DNA from: Roseivirga sp. UBA6052
Lineage (GTDB): Bacteria > Bacteroidota > Bacteroidia > Cytophagales > Cyclobacteriaceae
Length of the DNA: 64,000 nucleotides
Direction: 5' to 3'
NCBI GenBank assembly: GCA_002427755.1
Contig: DIYO01000001.1
Coordinates: forward strand, 558,001-622,000
Part shown: one piece after another, positions 27,631 through 34,456 of the stretch
Layout: each line of letters starts with the position of its first letter
Position numbering within the stretch: position 1 is the first letter of the stretch
Program-made: the position numbers and the translations under genes
The notes under the pieces: model-generated
What the model was told of the DNA's origin: nothing
Databases searched by the model: none
Seen by the model: the letters and a program-made list of their open reading frames with translations, nothing else

Positions 27631-27666
27631 AAAAAAGGCTGTCCCCAAAGAAATGAGACAGCCCTT
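27631..27666 (-). terminator. Terminator inside the sugar locus, after the binding lipoprotein
   Basis: On the minus strand GGCTGTC and GACAGCC (27637-27643 and 27657-27663) pair over a 13-base loop and are followed by TTTTTT. It lies just after the stop of the lipoprotein gene and before the GH16 gene, and could either end the transcript or allow partial read-through so that the first gene is made in excess. Confidence 0.8.
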
Positions 27667-27685
27667 AAATACTTTTAAAACATTC

Positions 27686-28348
27686 TTAGCTACCCTGAAT
27701 CAGGTTATCTACATAGTACGTTTCGGTAGAAGAAGGACATGCATCCTTATTGATGTACATAATGATTGACTCATATGTATCTGTACCACCTTGTCCATCA
27801 GCATCTTGCGCTACAAAGTTGAAAGTAAGTGTCTCCCAGCCATCAGCTGCTTTAGTTTGTTGAATTTCTTGAACTGGCTCCACATCAGGGAAACCTAAAC
27901 GCTCTAATCTTAAATTTACTGTTGTACCTGTAGCACCCCAAACATCTAACGTGAAAGTACCACTCATGTTGTCGAAGTTCAAAGGACCACCAGTACCATA
28001 AGCCGCATTAGGACCTACACCAGGCTCAGAACCGATTCTCCAACCAGCACCCCCCCAAGTTTCACAAGGAGTAGCACTAGCAACCCACTGCATTACTCTA
28101 GCACTAGTGTTAGCACCTTCGAAATCAGGGTTATCCGCTAAGCTTGTTTGTCTTTCACCGAATGCATCAAAGAATTTGATGTCACCAGACATGTTTAGGT
28201 TAATACTTCCAGCTGCTACAACATTACCAGTTGCTTCTGGTACTGCCGCTGCCGGCTCCTCAGGAGTGTCTCCATCATCATCACCACATGCTGTTGCTAA
28301 GAACAAGAAAGGTACTAGCAACAGACCAAGAAGAAATTTGTTTTTCAT
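27686..28348 (-). CDS. Surface lipoprotein, probably glycan-binding
   Basis: A 220-residue lipoprotein (LFLATACGDDDGD, Cys21; the acidic residues after the cysteine fit the Bacteroidota surface-export signal). After a Pro/Ala linker comes a beta-sandwich-like domain with aromatic residues (MQWVASATPCETWGGAGWRI, WETLTFNFVAQD, ESIIMYINKDAC), resembling CBM or surface glycan-binding proteins. It is first in the minus-strand locus and is separated from the enzymes by a terminator, as is common for abundant binding proteins. The ligand is inferred to be the glucan cut by the GH16 enzymes. Confidence 0.6.
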   Translation of the reverse strand: MKNKFLLGLLLVPFLFLATACGDDDGDTPEEPAAAVPEATGNVVAAGSINLNMSGDIKFFDAFGERQTSLADNPDFEGANTSARVMQWVASATPCETWGGAGWRIGSEPGVGPNAAYGTGGPLNFDNMSGTFTLDVWGATGTTVNLRLERLGFPDVEPVQEIQQTKAADGWETLTFNFVAQDADGQGGTDTYESIIMYINKDACPSSTETYYVDNLIQGS

Positions 28349-28522
28349 AGTTTTATATAATTTCTCTCAATATCTAGCACAAACACATAAAATCCTAATA
28401 ATAATTCCACTTCAAAAACTCATCAAACCTGAAATTGGCACTACGTCAATAATTCATCAAGTAATAGTAAATACCGATTTTTTGATCTAATTAGCAGATT
28501 CTTAATCAACACAGAATGATTT

Positions 28523-31396
28523 ATGTTTTTTTCAGAAATACGTCAATCATGGAATTTTTCTTTCAATTATCTCCTTATAACGGGTTGTCTCCTACTCTTT
28601 CCTTATGCAGGTCTTTCGCAAGAAGGACTTCCATTCATCTACAACTTTACTTCTGACAATTATGCAGCCGGAATACAAAACTGGGATATAACACAAGGTT
28701 CAGATGGCAGAATGTACCTTGCTAATAATTTTGGTCTGCTGGTTTACAACGGTAAGAGTTGGCAGCTCATTAATTCTGCGGATGGCACAAAACTCAGATC
28801 GGTACTAGCCCAAGACAACAGAGTTTATGCAGGTTATCAAAAGAACTTTGGGTACTATTCTCCTAATCAATTCGGAGAACTTACCTATACCTCATTAGCT
28901 GATTCAGTTCACCCAGAATACCGAGATTTTGATGAGATATGGAAAATTTACAGCCTTAATGATGCAATATATTTTTGTGGCTTTGATTATATCTTTGAGT
29001 ACAAAGACGATATCCTTAAAACAATCATCCCTGATAATGAATTGGAATTCAGTTTTGAGCAACAAATGTCTCTAATAGTTCAAGTTCAAGAGAAAGGCCT
29101 GACAACTTTAAATGAAGAAGAGTTTGAATTAATTGATGGTGGAGACTTCTTTTCTGATAAAAGAGTAACAGGTATTGTACCATATGACAAAGACTCTTGG
29201 CTCATTGCCAGCACCAATTCGGGACTATTCCTGCGTTCAGGTAAGCAAATCATACCCTTTGCGAAAAACCTAGGCGACTTAATAATCAACAATTTAATTC
29301 GTCTAAAAAGTGGAGAATTCGCTTTGGGCACTCAGAATAATGGCCTGATAATACTCAACAGAGAGGGTGAATTAATAACCAATCTCAATAAAGCTAGTGG
29401 CTTAGTAGACAATACAGTGAACTCTTTGTTTGAAGACTCGCAGGGAAATCTGTGGCTATCACTCAATAATGGAATCTCAAGAGTTTCGGTTAATTCACCA
29501 TTTACAATTTTAGATTTTAGAATAGGCATAGACGGTGCCGGATACGCAGCTTACGAAGATGATAAAGGTCTTTATTTAGGCACAAACAATGGACTCTTTC
29601 TTGTACAAGATGGAAGAACCAAATTAATTGAAGGCACAGAAGGCCAGGTCTACTCTATACAGTCTTTAGATGGTCATCTATTGGTAGGTCATAATAATGG
29701 CCCCATGGAAGTAAGAAATGGCCAAGCGCAATTACTAAATGAAGAAAAAGGGGTTTGGACATTCAAAAAGATACCCAATAGACCCAATGAATATCTTATC
29801 GGTACATATGCCGGACTAAGGAAACTTACTTATTCCAATAATGGCTATCAAATAGATATGATTCCTGGGTTTGATGAATCATCCAGAGTGATGAGTTTTG
29901 ATAAAAACGATCTATGGATCACACAAGGATACAAAGGCGCTTTTAAACTCAGTTTTAATGAGTCGTTTACTGATATTATAGATATCAACCTCTATAATAG
30001 CTCAAAAGGGTTCCCTACTGATAACCAGATTAATGTTTTTGAAATCGGCAATCAATTGATTTTTGGATCTGAGAGCGGTGTCTTCAAATACCACAAAGAT
30101 GATGACCTATTCACCAGAATAGAGAACTACGAAGCTGTTCTAGGTGGGAATATATCACTTGTAGATATAGAGGATGATGAATTGAGTAATCAATACTATA
30201 TAGCTAGTAACCAAATTGGCAGGCTAATTCCAGGGCCGGATAATGATTACGCCCACATTTCCAGCACCTTTAATCCCTTACATAACAGATGGAATGATGA
30301 CTTAGGAAATATCACCGTGTTAAATGCTGACAAGGTTCTGATTGGCGGAAGAGAAGGATTTATTCAATATACTCCTTCTAAAGATATCCCCTCTTCTGGG
30401 AAGTTTGGTGTTCAGTTCAATAAAATCCTCCTGAATGATCAAACCGATTCGCTCCTATATGGAGGATATGGAACCATTCAAAGCTCGAAGCTAAGTCTAC
30501 CTTACAATCAGAATAACATAACCTTTGAGTTTTCAGCAACACACTATGGCTCAGAAAGAGAAATGGAGTATTCTTATCGACTTGTTGAATTTAATGAGAA
30601 TTGGTCTGATTGGTCGAGAGATACCAAACAGTCTTTCACTAACCTAAGAGAAGGCAAATATCAGTTTGAGGTAATCGCAAGAAACATTTACCAACAAGAA
30701 ACAGACCCCGTGGTTTACTCATTTCAAATCAGTCCTCCTATTTACAGATCTAAGTGGGCATATGGTGTCTATAGTTTTGGAAGCTTTGCCATCATATTCT
30801 TAAGCTTTAGATCAAGAGAAAGGAAATATCAAAAAGAGAAAGAGAATCTCTTAACTGATAAGAATAAAGTAATTGATGAAAAGGAACTTAAACTCAAATT
30901 AGTATCAGAAAAGAGTGAATCTGAAATAGTAAAACTCAGAAATGAAAAGCTTGAGACGGAACTGAATATGAAGAACCAAGCTCTCACCTCTTCAGCTATG
31001 AATTTGATTCAAAAGAATCGGTTGTTGGGTCAAATTAAGAATACGCTCAAGTCTATATCTGATGATATGACAGAAAAAACATCATCAGGTAAAATACAGC
31101 AAATCATAAAATCTATTGAACGAGATTTATCTACTTCGGAAGAATGGGAACAGTTTGAATTGCATTTCGACCAAGTGCATGGACAGTTCATTACTAGATT
31201 GAAAAAGGAATATCCTCAACTTACTCCACAGGAATTGAAGTATAGTGCTTATATAAGAATGAACCTTAACACAAAAGAAATAGCCAATCTTCTGAACTTG
31301 TCTGTGCGTGGAGTAGAAATCGGCAGATACAGACTACGTAAAAAGCTAGAACTAGAAAGAAAAGACAACTTAAGCGACTTTATTCTAAGATTTTAA
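28523..31396 (+). CDS. Membrane-spanning propeller sensor / LuxR-type transcriptional regulator
   Basis: A 957-residue protein. After a signal or anchor helix (about 13-32), residues 35-640 contain repeated Reg_prop-like beta-propeller blades (for example NSLFEDSQGNLWLSLNNGIS). A Y_Y_Y domain follows (ENWSDWSRDTKQSFTNLREGKYQF, near 695) and one membrane helix (about 745-765). Then comes a long coiled coil and a C-terminal LuxR-like HTH (LTPQELKYSAYIRMNLNTKE...VRGVEIGRYRLRKKL). No kinase or receiver domain is present, so it is a one-component sensor working across the membrane, comparable in plan to SusR-type regulators. It diverges from the sugar locus, its likely target. Confidence 0.85.
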   Translation: MFFSEIRQSWNFSFNYLLITGCLLLFPYAGLSQEGLPFIYNFTSDNYAAGIQNWDITQGSDGRMYLANNFGLLVYNGKSWQLINSADGTKLRSVLAQDNRVYAGYQKNFGYYSPNQFGELTYTSLADSVHPEYRDFDEIWKIYSLNDAIYFCGFDYIFEYKDDILKTIIPDNELEFSFEQQMSLIVQVQEKGLTTLNEEEFELIDGGDFFSDKRVTGIVPYDKDSWLIASTNSGLFLRSGKQIIPFAKNLGDLIINNLIRLKSGEFALGTQNNGLIILNREGELITNLNKASGLVDNTVNSLFEDSQGNLWLSLNNGISRVSVNSPFTILDFRIGIDGAGYAAYEDDKGLYLGTNNGLFLVQDGRTKLIEGTEGQVYSIQSLDGHLLVGHNNGPMEVRNGQAQLLNEEKGVWTFKKIPNRPNEYLIGTYAGLRKLTYSNNGYQIDMIPGFDESSRVMSFDKNDLWITQGYKGAFKLSFNESFTDIIDINLYNSSKGFPTDNQINVFEIGNQLIFGSESGVFKYHKDDDLFTRIENYEAVLGGNISLVDIEDDELSNQYYIASNQIGRLIPGPDNDYAHISSTFNPLHNRWNDDLGNITVLNADKVLIGGREGFIQYTPSKDIPSSGKFGVQFNKILLNDQTDSLLYGGYGTIQSSKLSLPYNQNNITFEFSATHYGSEREMEYSYRLVEFNENWSDWSRDTKQSFTNLREGKYQFEVIARNIYQQETDPVVYSFQISPPIYRSKWAYGVYSFGSFAIIFLSFRSRERKYQKEKENLLTDKNKVIDEKELKLKLVSEKSESEIVKLRNEKLETELNMKNQALTSSAMNLIQKNRLLGQIKNTLKSISDDMTEKTSSGKIQQIIKSIERDLSTSEEWEQFELHFDQVHGQFITRLKKEYPQLTPQELKYSAYIRMNLNTKEIANLLNLSVRGVEIGRYRLRKKLELERKDNLSDFILRF

Positions 31397-31399
31397 GCT

Positions 31400-32407
31400 C
31401 TATCTAGAAGAATCCCTAATTACAACTCTAGAATCAAATTTAAGGTGCATCATGTGAGGCGGAATATGTCTATTCTGAATTACCTTAAAGAGTAAATCAG
31501 CGGCAGCCTCACCCATTTCGACTGGTTCGTGTGTAACCGATGTCAGATTAGGCTCTACAATCTCACAGAGATTACTATTACCAAAACCAACAACCGAGAC
31601 ATCTCTTGGAACATTTAGTCCCATTTTCTTAAGCTTAAGGATTGACTCTACTGCTAATTCATCACTGAAAGTGAAAAGCGCATCCGGTCTATTTTTAGGA
31701 TCTTCGAATAGTTTCTCAATAATCTCTTCATGGCCCTCATCCGGATTGGTAAAAATCACAAAGTCTTCGTTCACCTCATAATCGTAGGTCTTGAGTGCTT
31801 CTAAATAGCCTTCATATCTACTCTTTGAAATACCTAGTATTCCTGGGCCTCCTAAATGGGCAATCTTCTTTCTACCTCGTTTTATTAAGTGTTCTACAGC
31901 CTGAAAACCACCCGTAAAGTCGTTGGCTTCTACTGTTGGTGTCTCAAAACCAGGTGCTACTCGGTCAAAAAAGACAAATGGGGTATCGTATGCCTGTAGT
32001 GTCTCTAAATGTTCAAACTCCTTGGTCTCACTAGATATAGAAAGAATAATGCCTTCAACCTTACAAGAAAGAAGAGATCTTATTTGGTCGATCTCGTTAT
32101 GATAATCCTCGTTAGACTGACAAATGATGGTAAAGTATCCATTATCAGTAACAATCTTTTGAATACCATCTATGGCCGAAGCAAAGAAATTACTGGTAAT
32201 GTGCGGCACTAAAATGCCAATCGAGTTAGATTTCTTGGTTCTTAGACCAGCGGCAATGAAGTTGGTTTGATACTTCATTTCCTTCGCCTTAGCGGAAACC
32301 AACTTCTTAGTTTCTTCGCTAATGTTCGGGTGGTCATTTAATGCTCTTGAAACAGTCGATGGAGATATCTCCAAAGCAAGTGCGATGTCCTTAATTGTTA
32401 CTGCCAT
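31400..32407 (-). CDS. LacI-family transcriptional regulator
   Basis: Start set at ATG 32407 because the product then begins MAVTIKDIALALEISPSTVSRALNDHP, the standard LacI helix-turn-helix and hinge start; reading farther upstream would add residues overlapping the neighbouring gene. The 335-residue protein has the periplasmic-binding-protein-like effector domain (SIGILVPHITSNFFASAIDGI, FFDRVAPG, IAHLGGPG, ALFTFSDELAVESIL). It would bind a sugar or sugar phosphate and control the adjacent carbohydrate genes. Its stop is 3 bases from the convergent sensor gene and its start lies 17 bases inside the upstream iron-sulfur gene. Confidence 0.88.
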   Translation of the reverse strand: MAVTIKDIALALEISPSTVSRALNDHPNISEETKKLVSAKAKEMKYQTNFIAAGLRTKKSNSIGILVPHITSNFFASAIDGIQKIVTDNGYFTIICQSNEDYHNEIDQIRSLLSCKVEGIILSISSETKEFEHLETLQAYDTPFVFFDRVAPGFETPTVEANDFTGGFQAVEHLIKRGRKKIAHLGGPGILGISKSRYEGYLEALKTYDYEVNEDFVIFTNPDEGHEEIIEKLFEDPKNRPDALFTFSDELAVESILKLKKMGLNVPRDVSVVGFGNSNLCEIVEPNLTSVTHEPVEMGEAAADLLFKVIQNRHIPPHMMHLKFDSRVVIRDSSR

Positions 32408-32822
32408 TCTTCTCTTCTTTAGGTTGTGCGTGAGTACCATCGCAATAAGGATAGTTCTTAGACCTTTTGCATCTGCAGAAAGAAACTGTCTCGTGAAAAA
32501 CCTCTTCCTTCTTTCTGTCATGCACAGTAGCTCCTCCTTTGACTATCATAGGGCCACCAGGGATAAGTGTAATTTGAGTATCGCTTTTGTCTTCTTCTTT
32601 GAACCTAACACCCTTTATGGTTAAGGCCTTTGAAGGACATTCCCTCACAAGATTTACAATCTCTTCTGACCTTGCAGCATCGATATTTACCCATGGCCTC
32701 TGCTTTAAGTTAAACACCTTGGGTAAGCCTCTCAGACAAATTCCGGAGTGGATACACATATCAGGTTTCCAAACCACCGTAATTTCCCCATTCGAATACT
32801 CTTTTACGATTGAATCAGACAC
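32391..32822 (-). CDS. Fused mono-cluster ferredoxin-like + CDGSH iron-sulfur protein
   Basis: A 143-residue cytoplasmic protein that starts at GTG 32822. Residues 1-75 are a divergent 4Fe-4S mono-cluster domain (C23, C29 and C62 in the pattern CIHSGIC...ECPSKAL). Residues 105-131 hold a CDGSH motif, FCRCKRSKNYPYCDGTH, with the 2Fe-2S ligands C116, C118, C127 and H131. CDGSH proteins bind labile clusters and sense redox state. The combination suggests electron or cluster transfer. The gene overlaps the LacI start by 17 bases, so the two are probably co-transcribed. Function unproven. Confidence 0.85.
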   Translation of the reverse strand: MSDSIVKEYSNGEITVVWKPDMCIHSGICLRGLPKVFNLKQRPWVNIDAARSEEIVNLVRECPSKALTIKGVRFKEEDKSDTQITLIPGGPMIVKGGATVHDRKKEEVFHETVSFCRCKRSKNYPYCDGTHAQPKEEKNGSNN

Positions 32823-32938
32823 AATCTATCTTCATTAAGGTCTCAAAATAATCAACAAAGTCAATTTATTAAAGCCCTCTTCCTTTTTGTTTCAATCGAT
32901 TGTAATCTTTACATGTATATATATTGTTATTTTGTTAT

Positions 32939-33499
32939 TTACATATATTCATGCAAACGTTTTAACTCATTAGAAACGTAGTTCAACCATTTTTCCTGCT
33001 GACTAGCAAGATTCCCGTATCGCGTTTCTTTATCGTAATCCGTAGAAACTTTTTTAAACTCATTTAATAGATATTTGATGTAGCGCTTATACACCGCTAA
33101 GTCTGTAGTACCATCTTTCCCCAGCAAGGCTATTTGTCTCCTTATCTTTCTTCCGTACAATTCGGCTAAATCAAAATGTAATTTCTCATGTGCCAATAAA
33201 GGCAAGCTTTGATCATCAGTCGTCCAAGAGTCCTCTTTCACAAAAAGTACTTTAACTTGAAAATTCGGCTGGCCGTTTTTCATACCTCCTCTTACTGAAT
33301 GAAAAACTGAGGTTAGCGCACTAGACTGATTTTTGTTAGCAACAGACCTTAGAACATAATCAGACCAGCGTAAATAAAGTGTATCTGACCACTCGATGTA
33401 CTTGTCTCTATCTACCTCCAGAAATTGACCATGAACTGGACTTAAAGACAATAGAAATACCAGAATGTAGGTCAGATGTTTCTTATTCATTAGTTTCAT
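32939..33499 (-). CDS. Secreted DUF922-like putative zinc protease
   Basis: A 186-residue protein with a signal peptide (about 1-24, ..SPVHGQ). HEKLHFDLAELYGRKIRR at 104-121 contains an HExxH zinc motif followed by HFD and a conserved helix, the hallmark of DUF922 proteins, which are annotated as secreted zinc-dependent proteases without proven activity. A third zinc ligand is not evident. Start is ATG 33499 or 33490 (Met4); both leave only 5-14 bases to the divergent gene's start codon. Confidence 0.7.
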   Translation of the reverse strand: MKLMNKKHLTYILVFLLSLSPVHGQFLEVDRDKYIEWSDTLYLRWSDYVLRSVANKNQSSALTSVFHSVRGGMKNGQPNFQVKVLFVKEDSWTTDDQSLPLLAHEKLHFDLAELYGRKIRRQIALLGKDGTTDLAVYKRYIKYLLNEFKKVSTDYDKETRYGNLASQQEKWLNYVSNELKRLHEYM

Positions 33500-33504
33500 A
33501 AACT

Positions 33505-34041
33505 ATGGACCCATTAGAATCTAAACGTATTGAAGAACGTCTGAAAGGAGGCCACCCAAACTCACTCGGAGCTACTCTTGAAGTTGTGGAAGATGTACTT
33601 CAAAAACCAGAATTGTTCCATGAATTGTTTGAGTGTTATTTCAGTTCAGATGAAATCGTTCGATTGAGAGTTTCTAATGCTATCAAGAGGATAGCTAAAC
33701 CTCACCCCGGATTGGTTGTCCCTTATCTTGATAGGCTGATCCAAGAAATCTCAAAAATAGATCAGGCTTCGGCACAATGGACCCTATCTCAACTCTTTTT
33801 AATTCTTGAGAAATACCTGAGCCCTATCCAAAAAGAAGAAGCTAAAACAATAATGAAAGATAACCTGGTCAATCATTCTGACTGGATTGTGCTTTGCCAA
33901 ACGATGGAAACACTTAGTAAATGGGCACAAAAGGACCATGAGCTGAGCAAATGGTTAATGACCACATTAGATAAACATAAGCAGGACACAAGAAAGGCTG
34001 TTAAATCTAAGGCTCTTAAAATCTCCTCTTCCCTCTCCTAG
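33505..34041 (+). CDS. HEAT-repeat-like protein
   Basis: A 178-residue, almost entirely helical protein with no signal peptide. Paired helices such as HELFECYFSSDEIVRLRVSNAIKRIAK and LSKWLMTTLDKHKQDTRKAVKSKALKI look like HEAT/armadillo repeats, which form protein-binding solenoids. Partner unknown. It diverges from the DUF922-like gene with 5 bases between start codons and is followed by the PadR operon. Confidence 0.65.
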   Translation: MDPLESKRIEERLKGGHPNSLGATLEVVEDVLQKPELFHELFECYFSSDEIVRLRVSNAIKRIAKPHPGLVVPYLDRLIQEISKIDQASAQWTLSQLFLILEKYLSPIQKEEAKTIMKDNLVNHSDWIVLCQTMETLSKWAQKDHELSKWLMTTLDKHKQDTRKAVKSKALKISSSLS

Positions 34042-34067
34042 CAGATCAAAGAAACAATTTTTATTAA

Positions 34068-34117
34068 TACTGCAATTACGAATAATATATTTTTCTATAT
34101 TTACTGCAATTACGAAT
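34068..34117 (+). promoter_or_regulatory. Two direct repeats upstream of padR (operator candidate)
   Basis: The 16-base sequence TACTGCAATTACGAAT occurs at 34068-34083 and again at 34102-34117, identical and 34 bases apart (about three helical turns). The second copy ends 6 bases before the start codon of the PadR regulator. This is the expected place and layout for an autoregulatory operator; which protein binds is inference. Confidence 0.6.
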
Positions 34118-34123
34118 TAAATC

Positions 34124-34456
34124 ATGAAGAAAACGAAACTAGGTGAATTCGAAGAACTTGTATTGATGACGGTCATTGTCCTTCAAGAAGAAGCCTTTGG
34201 AGTTGAGATTAAAAGAGAGCTAGAGAATAGACTTAATGAAAGTCTAAGTGTAGGTTCAGTTCAATCGGCCCTTAAAAGAATGGAAGAGAAAGGATTCCTT
34301 ACATCTGAATGGGGTGAAGCTACCCAGAAAAGAGGTGGGAAAAGAAAACGAATCTATTCAGCCACCCCATACGCGGAACAAGTTCTGCGAGAAATGAAAG
34401 ATATCCGTACGCAATTATGGGAAGCCATGCCCATTCCAGTTAGCTCAAATTCTTGA
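34124..34456 (+). CDS. PadR-family transcriptional regulator
   Basis: A 110-residue winged-helix regulator. LGEFEELVLMTVIVLQEEAFGVEIKREL and SVGSVQSALKRMEEKGFLTSEWG are the helix-turn-helix and wing of PadR proteins, and the C-terminal helix serves dimerisation. PadR proteins repress nearby transporter or detoxification genes and respond to small molecules. The stop overlaps the TTG start of the permease by four bases, so the regulator and transporter are one operon. Two identical 16-base repeats lie just upstream. Confidence 0.85.
   Translation: MKKTKLGEFEELVLMTVIVLQEEAFGVEIKRELENRLNESLSVGSVQSALKRMEEKGFLTSEWGEATQKRGGKRKRIYSATPYAEQVLREMKDIRTQLWEAMPIPVSSNS

Noticed and set aside
28107..28490. 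A 127-codon plus-strand frame opposite the binding lipoprotein
   Set aside because: It is antisense to a lipoprotein with a clear signal peptide and shows low-complexity Ser/Pro content typical of a shadow frame.
32408..32521. A 38-residue N-terminal extension of the LacI protein
   Set aside because: The LacI helix-turn-helix begins right after MAVT at 32407, and the extension is only the shifted frame of the iron-sulfur gene.
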